From contig CAJTWL010000035.1 in the NCBI GenBank assembly GCA_910579845.1, forward strand, positions 1 to 20,689: 20,689 bases of DNA, in the 5' to 3' direction. Below the pieces are notes generated by a model. That model searched no databases. It had not been told where the DNA came from and worked only from the letters and a program-made list of their open reading frames with translations. Shown in pieces: positions 1 to 8,213 of this stretch (positions within the stretch are counted from its first letter, which is position 1; each line of letters begins with the position of its first letter). Both the position numbers and the translations under genes were made by a program. The stretch is from an uncultured Muribaculaceae bacterium. GTDB taxonomy: Bacteria; Bacteroidota; Bacteroidia; Bacteroidales; Muribaculaceae.

Positions 1-47
1 GACAGGCAGAACCAAAAACTGCAGTGCTACCATTACACCATAAGACA
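1..47 (-). tRNA. tRNA-Gln (anticodon UUG), 3' part cut off by the window edge
   Basis: Read on the minus strand from 47 down to 1, the sequence folds as the 5' part of a tRNA. It has a 7-nt acceptor strand TGTCTTA, then T8-G9, a D stem GTG/CAC around the loop TAATGGTAG, and an anticodon arm with stem GCAG/CTGC and anticodon TTG. U at position 1 is usual for tRNA-Gln. The innermost pair of the anticodon stem would be U-U, which is common in U-rich Gln arms. The variable loop, T arm and acceptor 3' strand lie before base 1, so it is partial. Assignment rests on the cloverleaf and the anticodon; no scan was run. Confidence 0.82.
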
Positions 48-123
48 ATCCTAAAAGACCTCAGACTCCTTCTCCTTGGAATCAGGGATGGTGGGAACAG
101 GAGATGAAACCTTGAAGTCAGTG

Positions 124-155
124 CAAAATTAATCTTTTTTTCTTTTCCGTGCAAA
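124..155 (-). promoter_or_regulatory. Bacteroidota-type promoter for the tRNA-Gln
   Basis: On the minus strand a TTTG box (155-152) is followed after exactly 20 bp by TAATTTTG (131-124), matching the Bacteroidota consensus TTTG-N19-21-TAnnTTTG in every fixed position. Transcription would start near 117-119 and run toward base 1, giving a leader of about 70 nt before the tRNA. It lies about 95 bp past the stop codon of the outer-membrane channel gene, so the tRNA need not depend on read-through from the efflux operon. Confidence 0.7.
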
Positions 156-188
156 TAATCAACAAATATTGTGTGTTGAATGGAAGCT

Positions 189-221
189 GTTGTGGAATCC
201 TGCGATTACAGGTTGTGGAAT
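189..221. repeat. Pair of 10-bp direct repeats after the efflux operon
   Basis: GTTGTGGAAT occurs at 189-198 and again at 212-221, a 23-bp period. The spacer contains a small inverted repeat, CCTG/CAGG. The pair sits just after the stop of the TolC-like gene and before the tRNA promoter. There is no U-tract, so it is not an obvious intrinsic terminator. Its function is unknown and it may be chance. Confidence 0.3.
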
Positions 222-249
222 TTGATCGGCATATTCTGTTGACTGCCAA

Positions 250-1419
250 TCAGAGGTTGCATGCCCGAAACTGAGCGAGTTCGAGCTGATAATCACGTTC
301 ACACTCTAGTTTCTTCTGTTTCATCTGTAGAATCGGTTTTAGTTGATTGATGTAATCGAATATAGACAACTGTCCCAGATCATACATTTTGCGCAATCCT
401 TCCAGAATGTCGCATTCTTTGCTTAATTTGTCAATTTCTTCGGATGTCTTCTTGAGCAACATTGCTTTGGAATATATGTTGCGTTGGTTCGCAATAAACT
501 CCTCCCGGAGTGCGTCATGCTCAAGGTCTGCGGCAAGTTTGGCGGCTTTTGCCGCCTTCATCTTACCTCTGTTTCCCCATAAAGGAATCTCCACTCCGAT
601 ACTTGCACCATAGAAGCTTTCTGTCTTGTCTACGATTTCACTGCGGTAGCCTATAGAGAAGTTCGGCAGTTGCTCACGTTTTTGAAGGTTGACCTCTTTT
701 GATGCGATCCCGGCTTCAGCGGCGGCGGCCTCAACTTCGGGATTGGATGCAGTACGACTCCATTCATCAAAATCAGCCGGAAGGGTATAATCCATATATT
801 TTGTCCCGGTCCAGTCTATCTTTCCGTTTGCCAATCTTTCCAGACGTGCCACAGCGTTGGACAGGTCTATGCTGTTAAGCTTATAAGCGTTCTCAGTAAG
901 ATGATATTCCATCTTTGCGGAATTGACTTCAACAATGCCGACAGAACCATTGGAATAAAGTTTTTCGACTGATTCATAAAGCCTTTTATCGTGAGACAAC
1001 TGTGTGCCAAGCAGTTCTTTAAGCTTTCTGAGATAAACGATTTCGGTCATAATCCGATCTGCTTCTGATTCGACATTGCTTTGCACAATTGCGATATTCT
1101 CCAGAGCTCTTTTGTCTTTAGCTCCTGCCAGCTCCCGCTTTGCTCCTGACAGAGTCGCGAAATCAAAATTTTGTGTTATGTCAAGAGTCTTTTTATCATC
1201 CGAATATCGGTTTCCCTGATAAGAGAATTCAACTTCAGGATTCGGGAGATTAAGACCGGTGCGGTTCTCAAGCATCTGAGCATCGACACGCGAGTTTTCC
1301 ACCTTAAGTCTGAGATTGCCGCTGATTACCTTGGCAAGAGCCTGTCTGTAATCAAGACTTTGAGCGAATAAAGCGATTGTTGTCAGCAGGAAGGATATGG
1401 CGAAGACTGTTCTTTTCAT
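250..1419 (-). CDS. TolC/CusC-family outer-membrane efflux channel
   Basis: This 389-residue protein is the outer-membrane duct of a tripartite heavy-metal efflux pump. Residues 1-20 form a signal peptide ending at an AQS-like cleavage site. The rest is the helical, Gln/Asn/Ala/Leu-rich repeat pattern of outer-membrane efflux proteins, with two related halves: long amphipathic helices around 85-200 and again around 225-385. It is shorter than E. coli CusC (about 460 aa), which is common for Bacteroidota members, and no Cys lipobox is visible. The ATG lies one base after the stop of the RND pump gene, so the two are almost certainly co-translated. Family assignment is firm because of context; the exported metal is not determined by this subunit. 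Confidence 0.88.
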   Translation of the reverse strand: MKRTVFAISFLLTTIALFAQSLDYRQALAKVISGNLRLKVENSRVDAQMLENRTGLNLPNPEVEFSYQGNRYSDDKKTLDITQNFDFATLSGAKRELAGAKDKRALENIAIVQSNVESEADRIMTEIVYLRKLKELLGTQLSHDKRLYESVEKLYSNGSVGIVEVNSAKMEYHLTENAYKLNSIDLSNAVARLERLANGKIDWTGTKYMDYTLPADFDEWSRTASNPEVEAAAAEAGIASKEVNLQKREQLPNFSIGYRSEIVDKTESFYGASIGVEIPLWGNRGKMKAAKAAKLAADLEHDALREEFIANQRNIYSKAMLLKKTSEEIDKLSKECDILEGLRKMYDLGQLSIFDYINQLKPILQMKQKKLECERDYQLELAQFRACNL

Positions 1420-1420
1420 G

Positions 1421-4400
1421 TCATTTTTTCTTCTTGTAAGAAAGTTTATATATTGCCGGAATCACGAATCCGTTAAGCAGAGTGGAGGTTATAAGTCCAC
1501 CAAGTATCACCTTTGCCATAGGACTCTGGATCTCATTTCCCGGGGTTGCTCCTCCGGCCGCCAGCGGGATAAGGGCGAGTGCCGATGTCAGCGCTGTCAT
1601 TATTATAGGATTCAGTCGGTCGAGCGAACCTTCGGTAATGGCCTTTTCAACCGGAATCCCGAGTCGGGACATCTCATTATAGCGGTCTACAAGCAGCATT
1701 CCGTTTCGGGTGGCGATACCAAACAATGAAATGAATCCGATTATTGCGGGAATACTCACCACTCCTCCTGAAAGCGCTATCGCCACCACTCCTCCGATCA
1801 GAGCCAGAGGAAGATTTATGAGAACGATAAATGACTGGCGCGCATTACGGAACTGATTATATAGCAGCATAAATATCGCGATTATTGAGAACAGGGATGT
1901 GAGCAGAAGTGTGCGTGTGGCTGATTCTGCACTCTCGAACTGTCCTCCATATTCAATTCGGTAACCGTCAGGTAATTTTATTTTCTCGTTAATTTTTTGA
2001 CGGATATCATTTACTGCCGAGCCGACATCTCTGCCCTCGACGTTGAGTCCGACTACAGTGAGCCGTTGCAGATTTTCCCTGTTCACTTCGTTCGGGCCAT
2101 CGGCAACAGATACCTCGGCAATGTTTTCAAGCGGCACCTGAGAACCGTCGGACAACGATACGGGCAGTTTGCCAATATCATCTATCGAAGCGGTCAAGGC
2201 AGGATCTACCTTGACTACTATGTCATATATCATATTTCCTTCGAATACTTCGGATACCGAGATACCGCCTGAAAGCGAGCGTATGATATCTGCAAACTCT
2301 TTCAATGTAAGTCCGTAATGTGCAAGCACCTCTCTCTTGGGTTCAATCTTAAGCTGGGGACGCACTACCCTCTGCTCCACTGCGATATCCTCAACACCCT
2401 CAATGCCCGAAATCTCACGTTTGATATCTTTTGCAATGGTGTGCAGCCGGGATATATCGGATCCGAATACCTTGATCGCGACATTTGCCTCGGTGCCTGA
2501 CAGCATTGCGTCTATACGGTGGGAGATGGGTTGTCCAACTTCGATGTTGGCGCCTTGTATAACACTAAGTTTATGGCGGATATCCTGAATTACCTCCGCT
2601 TTGCTTCTGTCCGACAGTATGAACGGTGCTTCGATTTCAGATACGTTTACTCCAAGGGCATGCTCGTCGAGTTCTGCTCTTCCTGTTTTTCGTGCCACAT
2701 GGTCAATTTCGGGAACTGTAAGCAGGATTCTCTCTACTTCACGTCCTATCTTGTCCGATTCATCCAGAGATATACCGGGATAAGCGCTTACATTTATGGT
2801 GAACGAACCCTCATTGAACGGTGGCAGGAAACTTTGACCGAAGGTAAAGAACAGAGCACATGCCGCGACAAATGCAATTATGCTGCCCCACAGAACACCT
2901 TTTGTATGAACAAGTGTCCATCTAAGCGCGACAGAATATACCCGCTTCATCCAGGCTACAATCTTCGGCTCCTTCTCAGGAAGTCCTTCCGATGGCAGCA
3001 GCCAGCTGCATAGGACAGGTGTAAATGTCAATGCCACGAGGGTAGATGCCACCAGCGATATAATGAAAGCCACACCTAACGGAACCAGCATTCTGCCTTC
3101 CATGCCATGCAGGAAGAAGAGCGGTACGAAACTCACGATGATTATCAGGGTGGAGTTGAGAATCGGCATCCTCACTTCGCGCGATGCATCGAATATGACA
3201 TCAAGTTTTCTGCGCCGTTTCTCTACAGCTGACGATGCGTTTTGTCTCAATCGTTTATACACATTCTCTACATCCACAATCGCGTCATCCACAAGTGATC
3301 CTATTGCAATGGCTATACCTCCTATGCTCATGGTGTTGATTGAGAGTCCCATGATGTTCAGCGTCAGTAATGTTATCAGCAAAGCCAAAGGAATGGTGAC
3401 AATGGAAATGAAGGTAGTGCGTGGATTCATCAGGAAGATAAACAGGATGATACACACAAATACCGCACCTTCGACAAGACTTTCCTTAATATTGCTTATG
3501 GAACTGTCTATGAAACTTTTTTGCCGGTATAGATCGCTATGCATCTTTACAGACTGCGGAAGGGTCGGACGTATATCTTCAAGAGCCTTGTCAATATTTT
3601 CTGTAAGGGTTATTGTCCCTATTTCAGGTTGTTTGATAACAGTCATGAGCACCGCCTCTTTCCCTGATATGGAAGCTACACCGGTAGCAGGACTTCGAGG
3701 TGCTTCCCGCACATCAGCAATATTCTCCAATATTACAGCAGGTGCGCCATCCATAGGTTTTATTACTGTTTTTCCTATGACCTCCGGGGAATCTGTAGAA
3801 ATCAGACCACGCAATATATATTCGTTGCCATAATCGTAGAGAGCGCCACCTGAAGCGTTCATATTCATCTCTTCAAGAGCTGTTACGACTTCCTGAAGCC
3901 CCACATTTGATCTGCGCATTTTCGCCGGATCCAGAAGCACCTGATACTCCTTCTCTCCACCGCCGATCACTGCCACCTGAGCGACACCTCTGATAGAAGC
4001 AAGACGCGGGGCAATCCGAGAATCGGCAATTTCGCGGAGTTTCATGCTGCTGATACTGTCGGAAGTAAGTCCGACAAACATTACCTCCCCAAGTACAGAT
4101 GTAGGCGGTCCCATTACCGGACGGTTCGCTCCTCGCGGGAGTTCTATGCCGGCAAGACGTTCGGATACATTCTGCCGTGCGCGATATACATCCGTGCCCC
4201 AGTCAAATTCAACCCATACAATAGAGAATCCGGTCTGGCTGCTGCTGCGTATGCGGCGCATTCCCGACACTCCGTTCAGAGCAGTCTCGAGCGGAAATGA
4301 AATGCGTTGTTCCACCTCTTCAGCCGCCATTCCGGGAGCTTCTGTCATTATTGCTACCGTGGGTGCGTTCAGATCAGGAAAAACATCCACCTCCATACGG

Positions 4401-4495
4401 GATGTCACCCAGCAACCTGCAATTACCACCACTAAAGCGAGTATGGCTATAAGCAATCGGTTCTTCAGAGAGAATGAAATGATTTTATTGAGCAT
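1421..4495 (-). CDS. Heavy-metal efflux RND transporter (CusA/CzcA family)
   Basis: This is the proton-driven inner-membrane pump of 1,024 residues, the normal length for HME-RND proteins. It has the RND layout: a first membrane helix (about 13-30), a periplasmic porter domain starting with VDVFPDLNAP (37-45), a helix bundle at about 340-500, a second porter domain, and a second helix bundle near the C-terminus. The proton-relay motif in TM4 is LVDDAIVDVEN (401-411), with Asp403, Asp404 and Glu410; it resembles CusA (VDAAIVMIEN) more than CzcA (VDGAVVMVEN). By alignment by eye, Asn568 takes the place of the metal-binding Met573 of E. coli CusA, while Met664 lies in RIDAMLSG near CusA Met672. 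Cu(I)/Ag(I) specificity therefore cannot be assumed; Zn/Co/Ni is equally open. It starts 14 bp after the adaptor stop. Confidence 0.93.
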   Translation of the reverse strand: MLNKIISFSLKNRLLIAILALVVVIAGCWVTSRMEVDVFPDLNAPTVAIMTEAPGMAAEEVEQRISFPLETALNGVSGMRRIRSSSQTGFSIVWVEFDWGTDVYRARQNVSERLAGIELPRGANRPVMGPPTSVLGEVMFVGLTSDSISSMKLREIADSRIAPRLASIRGVAQVAVIGGGEKEYQVLLDPAKMRRSNVGLQEVVTALEEMNMNASGGALYDYGNEYILRGLISTDSPEVIGKTVIKPMDGAPAVILENIADVREAPRSPATGVASISGKEAVLMTVIKQPEIGTITLTENIDKALEDIRPTLPQSVKMHSDLYRQKSFIDSSISNIKESLVEGAVFVCIILFIFLMNPRTTFISIVTIPLALLITLLTLNIMGLSINTMSIGGIAIAIGSLVDDAIVDVENVYKRLRQNASSAVEKRRRKLDVIFDASREVRMPILNSTLIIIVSFVPLFFLHGMEGRMLVPLGVAFIISLVASTLVALTFTPVLCSWLLPSEGLPEKEPKIVAWMKRVYSVALRWTLVHTKGVLWGSIIAFVAACALFFTFGQSFLPPFNEGSFTINVSAYPGISLDESDKIGREVERILLTVPEIDHVARKTGRAELDEHALGVNVSEIEAPFILSDRSKAEVIQDIRHKLSVIQGANIEVGQPISHRIDAMLSGTEANVAIKVFGSDISRLHTIAKDIKREISGIEGVEDIAVEQRVVRPQLKIEPKREVLAHYGLTLKEFADIIRSLSGGISVSEVFEGNMIYDIVVKVDPALTASIDDIGKLPVSLSDGSQVPLENIAEVSVADGPNEVNRENLQRLTVVGLNVEGRDVGSAVNDIRQKINEKIKLPDGYRIEYGGQFESAESATRTLLLTSLFSIIAIFMLLYNQFRNARQSFIVLINLPLALIGGVVAIALSGGVVSIPAIIGFISLFGIATRNGMLLVDRYNEMSRLGIPVEKAITEGSLDRLNPIIMTALTSALALIPLAAGGATPGNEIQSPMAKVILGGLITSTLLNGFVIPAIYKLSYKKKK

Positions 4496-4509
4496 TTTCT
4501 GGAGTGGTC

Positions 4510-5691
4510 TTAATGATGATGGCTATGGGCAGGTATGCTGCTTGCCATCCCTGCCAGTTTAAGGCGCAGAGCACCTGCGGTTACAACTTTTTCACCTTCG
4601 GGCAGTCCCGACATAATCTCCACACGGTATCCGTCTGTGGCTCCTGTGGTGACTTCATGCTTATGGAAGATGCCTTTCTCCTCTTCGACAAAAACAAACT
4701 TAAGTCCACCGTCCTCTATAACAGAAGAGCATGGCACTGTCAGCACCCCTTCGCGTCGGTTGCCTGTCAACCAGACTTCCACGACATTTCCGCTTCCCAA
4801 TCCTCCGGGGTTGTTGAATTCCATATATACCGGAATAAAATGGCTGCTGGCGTCGGTAGCCGCATTTGAGCTCAGCACTCTAAGACCCGCTTTGTCCAGA
4901 GGGATGGCATCCTGTGAAGATCCTGTGCGGATAAACGCGCTGCTGATCTTTGGTATAAAGTTGCGGTCCCGTTCACTCAGCTCAGCCCGGAGCAACAGTT
5001 TCCTGTCTGCGGCAACGATTGCCAGCGGATCACCCATATTCACGAAACTTCCTGATGATACCGATACATTTATCAATGCGCCTGTTATTGGGGAGGTTAC
5101 CGACATGCCTTTGCGGTGACGTGCCGCAACACTTGAAGCATTTTTCAGTGAGCGCTCATATTCAGCTTTTATGCGGTCATATTCCTGACGTGAAATAAGA
5201 TTATCCTTTATCAGTTCGTCAGCCCGTTTTAACTCCTTGGCTGCAAGATCGCGGTTTATGTCTGCGGATGCCGAGACATCTCCCTGTTCGGTGTTTTCTG
5301 ACGAGATGTAAAAAAGAGCCTGACCGGTTTTAACCTGTGCTCCATCGACAATCCCTGATCCGAAAGTAACGATTCCGCTTGCCGGAGCTGCGATAATACG
5401 CTCTCCTCCGCGTGAGTTCTCAATTATTCCGGCACATTTGAGCACCTCGTGAAATTCACCTCGTGCGGTGGTCTCGAATTGCAGACCGGCAGATTCAAGA
5501 GCTTCATGGCTGAGTACAACCTCATCTCCGTGCTGCTCATCCTCCCCCTTTTTTTCTTCATGTTGCTCCGCTTCATGATCATGCTCCTCGCCCTCATGGT
5601 CGCTGTGAGAATGTCCACATCCGACTAATCCTCCTGACCAGATCAGAGTGGCAAAAGCAAGAGATATAAATCTCAGATAAGTTTTTTTCAT
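4510..5691 (-). CDS. Periplasmic adaptor lipoprotein of the heavy-metal efflux pump (CusB/CzcB family)
   Basis: The 393-residue membrane fusion protein joins the RND pump to the outer-membrane channel. The signal sequence ends in a lipobox, LVGC (22-25), so Cys25 is the likely lipidated residue. A His/Glu/Asp-rich tract follows (residues 27-57, seven His), and the protein ends in HSHHH (389-393). Such tails are common in Zn/Co/Ni or Cu handling adaptors. The core shows the lipoyl half-motifs (about 95-130 and 190-225) flanking a short helical hairpin (about 140-185), then beta-barrel and membrane-proximal domains. Its ATG overlaps the stop of the upstream glycosidase gene as ATGA (5688-5691), which fixes this start and implies translational coupling. 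Metal specificity is an inference only. Confidence 0.9.
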   Translation of the reverse strand: MKKTYLRFISLAFATLIWSGGLVGCGHSHSDHEGEEHDHEAEQHEEKKGEDEQHGDEVVLSHEALESAGLQFETTARGEFHEVLKCAGIIENSRGGERIIAAPASGIVTFGSGIVDGAQVKTGQALFYISSENTEQGDVSASADINRDLAAKELKRADELIKDNLISRQEYDRIKAEYERSLKNASSVAARHRKGMSVTSPITGALINVSVSSGSFVNMGDPLAIVAADRKLLLRAELSERDRNFIPKISSAFIRTGSSQDAIPLDKAGLRVLSSNAATDASSHFIPVYMEFNNPGGLGSGNVVEVWLTGNRREGVLTVPCSSVIEDGGLKFVFVEEEKGIFHKHEVTTGATDGYRVEIMSGLPEGEKVVTAGALRLKLAGMASSIPAHSHHH

Positions 5692-7979
5692 TTTGTTGCT
5701 TTGACGGTATATTTACCCGGTTTACTTAACGCAAAACCGTTGGGTCTGGTTTTACCATTGCATTTTATAACGGTGTATCCTTGTGGTACCTCGACTTTTG
5801 CCGTGGTTCCCATTGGTACGGTGAATGAAAATTCAAGTCCGTCCGAATTCTCTTTGGCATTGAAGTCGATATTCCCTTTTACGGAAGGTACAGTCGTTTC
5901 TATCCACTCCAGTCCGCTCAATTGAGGAGCGACACGAAATTCTTCGTAACCGGGTTTTGTGGGAGATATTCCACATACATATTGTGAAAGGATTGTCAGT
6001 CCGCCTCCACTCCAGGCGTGGTTTGTTGTGCCTCCGCCAAAACCCTCGGCACCTATTCCCCAGCCTTCGAACAGGGTGGAATAATCTGGATTATCAACCA
6101 TTTTTGCATAACGTTCCTTCATACGGTCGAGACCTTTCTTGCCTTCTCCCATCAGGAAATATGCCTCTGTGACATATTTCTCAGTGTACGGACTTGCATG
6201 ACGGCACTCTTCCAGGACTTTGAGAATTGCATCGTATTTATCAGAATCCGCAAGTCCTGCAACTACGGCAAGAGCCTGTACACGATCATCGGTGCAATCC
6301 TTATATTCGGGATGACGAAAGGCTTTCCCTGTCCAGAATACACGATTGAACGCCTCCTTGTTGGCAGCCATGACATTGGCTATGGAATCCGCTTCAGTCT
6401 GCTTTCCGAGAGCCTCCGCCATCTCTTTAAGACCACGCAGTGCGATCTGGTGAAGGCAGTTATAGAGAGCGATTTTGTCAATATTATCACCCCAGTCGCC
6501 CCAATGCCATCCTCCGTCTCGGTCTGCTACCGTGCCGTCGGGAGCATTTTTCCATAAGCTCAGATATTTTTTCACGCCATTGTAGAGATCACGTATCGGT
6601 TCTATATCGCCGGTGTTGAGATAATAATTGTAGAATCCGTAGTGGCCGACAGATGCAAGCATCTGCCCCGGAAGCTCCTTGTCCCAGTTGTCTGCGGGAA
6701 CGGGAGAGCATATTGAACCGTCCGGACGCTGCCAACCTATAAGTTCATACATTGCCTTCTTCATAAGTTTGTCGGCAGAACGAGAGAGCGCGTAGAAAGC
6801 TTCTCCGGATTCGTTTACGGCGTCTCCCCACCATTGGGCGCGTTCTCTGTCCGGACAATCCATATATGTGTCGCGCATTGTCACATATAGTGTACGCTCC
6901 GCTTTCTTGCGGTAACGGTTAAGGAAATCATCGCTGCAGGCGAATGTGCCGGAGAAATCCGTGTCGTAGCCGGTCTCTCGGAAAGAAAGTTCCTCTACGG
7001 TGGCTCCTGTCGGGATTATGTAATATACATGTTCGCCGTTCATCCAACCCATATTCTCATATTCCTGGCGTCCATCTTTGGTGATGTACATTGCGCGGAC
7101 ATTGTTCTCGCTCCCTCCTCGGTAGTTGTCAGTGACGATCTCTACCAGTTCACCGGCAGGCGAAGACATCCTGATATAGGGCATGGCATGACAATTATAA
7201 GGCAGTTTGGCAATGATTGTATCGCGAGAACCTTTGCGACGGTCAAGCCATGTATAAGGTTTGCGTCCCATATCACGCCACATAGGAATTATTCTTGGAC
7301 GGAGTTTCCCCCATGGTCTGTCTCCCTCGATCCCTAATTCAACAGCGTTGAACCATGAGCCGCCACGACGGTTTTTCATATCATCGCGTTCCATTTTTGC
7401 TCCATCCCAACCGGCTTTTTGCCATCCTTCTATGTCATAACGGGCGTCAAAACCGATGTTCGATTCCGGAAGACGATAGTTTGGCACAGCGCCCATCGGT
7501 ACAAAGAATGCCGGATGCCGGCGAGCCTGCCATTTTTTTGAAGAATTCAGTTCGGGAAGTTCCGGCGAATCGATAAAAAGCGATGCTTTTCCTGTGGAAT
7601 TGTGTGAGAAACTTGGCTTTCCGAAATACCATACCTGTACTGCCACACGATTTTCACCGGGTTGCAGCCATTTGGCAATATCCACTTCATCATAATATGA
7701 ATCCAGAGGATTGGGACCGCGTTTCACGCCACCCTCGACAACGACTTCCTTGCCGTTTATCCAGAGCCAGTACTTGGAATCTGCGGATATTCTGACAGGT
7801 ACTTTTCCCGGCACTGCATCAATGTCTATATCACGAGTGAAACATAGCATGGAACCATGCTGATTATGGGTATCCTGAGCTGATATCCAGTGAGGTGCGC
7901 GGGCTTCCGCCGCCATTGAGCTGTTTGCTACCAAAAGTAAAGAGGCGGCTATTACGGCGCCTGTAATCATTCGTTTCAT
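5688..7979 (-). CDS. Secreted GH78-like alpha-L-rhamnosidase
   Basis: The 763-residue protein has a signal peptide (1-23, ending AAEA). N-terminal beta-sandwich domains come next (about 28-140 and 255-335). An (alpha/alpha)6 barrel spans about 345-670, and a C-terminal beta domain completes it. The catalytic region has DCPDRERAQWWGDA (374-387), the counterpart of the DCPQRDERxGWxGD block of GH78; Glu379 is the best candidate general acid, though the usual DERLGW is altered. STLFEGW (634-640, Glu638) and NHAWSGG (653-659) match the family's second acidic site and HxWxG block. It would remove terminal alpha-L-rhamnose, or a related sugar, from plant or microbial glycans in the periplasm or outside. 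It is the first gene of the minus-strand operon and is coupled to the efflux adaptor, an unusual neighbour. Family is firm; exact substrate is not. Confidence 0.85.
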   Translation of the reverse strand: MKRMITGAVIAASLLLVANSSMAAEARAPHWISAQDTHNQHGSMLCFTRDIDIDAVPGKVPVRISADSKYWLWINGKEVVVEGGVKRGPNPLDSYYDEVDIAKWLQPGENRVAVQVWYFGKPSFSHNSTGKASLFIDSPELPELNSSKKWQARRHPAFFVPMGAVPNYRLPESNIGFDARYDIEGWQKAGWDGAKMERDDMKNRRGGSWFNAVELGIEGDRPWGKLRPRIIPMWRDMGRKPYTWLDRRKGSRDTIIAKLPYNCHAMPYIRMSSPAGELVEIVTDNYRGGSENNVRAMYITKDGRQEYENMGWMNGEHVYYIIPTGATVEELSFRETGYDTDFSGTFACSDDFLNRYRKKAERTLYVTMRDTYMDCPDRERAQWWGDAVNESGEAFYALSRSADKLMKKAMYELIGWQRPDGSICSPVPADNWDKELPGQMLASVGHYGFYNYYLNTGDIEPIRDLYNGVKKYLSLWKNAPDGTVADRDGGWHWGDWGDNIDKIALYNCLHQIALRGLKEMAEALGKQTEADSIANVMAANKEAFNRVFWTGKAFRHPEYKDCTDDRVQALAVVAGLADSDKYDAILKVLEECRHASPYTEKYVTEAYFLMGEGKKGLDRMKERYAKMVDNPDYSTLFEGWGIGAEGFGGGTTNHAWSGGGLTILSQYVCGISPTKPGYEEFRVAPQLSGLEWIETTVPSVKGNIDFNAKENSDGLEFSFTVPMGTTAKVEVPQGYTVIKCNGKTRPNGFALSKPGKYTVKATK

Positions 7980-8008
7980 GGATGGTGTTTTTATCTGGTT
8001 AATGTAGA

Positions 8009-8039
8009 CAAAGTTACAAAAAATCCGGTTTAACTCAAT
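8009..8039 (-). promoter_or_regulatory. Promoter of the rhamnosidase-efflux operon
   Basis: On the minus strand ATTG (8039-8036) precedes TAACTTTG (8016-8009) by 19 bp, a good match to the Bacteroidota TTTG-N19-21-TAnnTTTG promoter. The start site would be near 8003, leaving a leader of about 24 nt before the ATG at 7979. No other promoter of this quality was noticed inside the four genes, so the efflux genes probably share it. Confidence 0.6.
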
Positions 8040-8058
8040 ACCCTGTTTGAAAAATATT

Positions 8059-8111
8059 AGAAACAGTTTCTGAAAATAAAGTTATATAATGATTAGTGCA
8101 ACCAGGTTGCA
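8059..8111. promoter_or_regulatory. Two palindromic operator candidates upstream of the rhamnosidase-efflux promoter
   Basis: Two perfect odd-centred palindromes lie here: AGAAACAGTTTCT at 8059-8071 (6-1-6) and TGCAACCAGGTTGCA at 8097-8111 (7-1-7). Their centres are 39 bp apart and about 62 and 101 bp upstream of the predicted start site of the rhamnosidase gene, which is a typical activator position. The second resembles LacI-family operators in its outer letters. No regulator gene is in the window, so the binding protein is unknown. Confidence 0.5.
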
Positions 8112-8135
8112 TTCATCTTAGGGATAAAAAGAAAA

Positions 8136-8172
8136 CAATAAAAATAAGCCGGAAATCCTAAGAATCTCCGGC
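8136..8172 (-). terminator. Rho-independent terminator of the glutamate dehydrogenase gene
   Basis: On the minus strand, 42 bp past the stop codon, GCCGGA (8172-8167) pairs with TCCGGC (8153-8148) across a 13-nt loop. It is followed by the U-rich tract TTATTTTTATTG. It separates glutamate dehydrogenase from the same-strand rhamnosidase operon downstream. Confidence 0.75.
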
Positions 8173-8213
8173 CCGTCATATAGATGTAAAATATACAGGA
8201 ACATGTTGTTATG

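Noticed and set aside
60..123. A second tRNA between the tRNA promoter and tRNA-Gln
   Set aside because: No cloverleaf with T-arm consensus (GGTTCGA) could be found on either strand.
2519..3833. Long plus-strand open frames opposite the RND pump gene (2519-3013 and 3063-3833)
   Set aside because: They are antisense shadows of a well-supported gene with strong family motifs, and their translations show no recognisable domain.
5520..5620. Low-complexity CAT/CTC-rich tract as a possible microsatellite or CRISPR-like repeat
   Set aside because: It encodes the His/Glu-rich metal-binding tail of the adaptor protein in frame; there is no regular repeat-spacer pattern.
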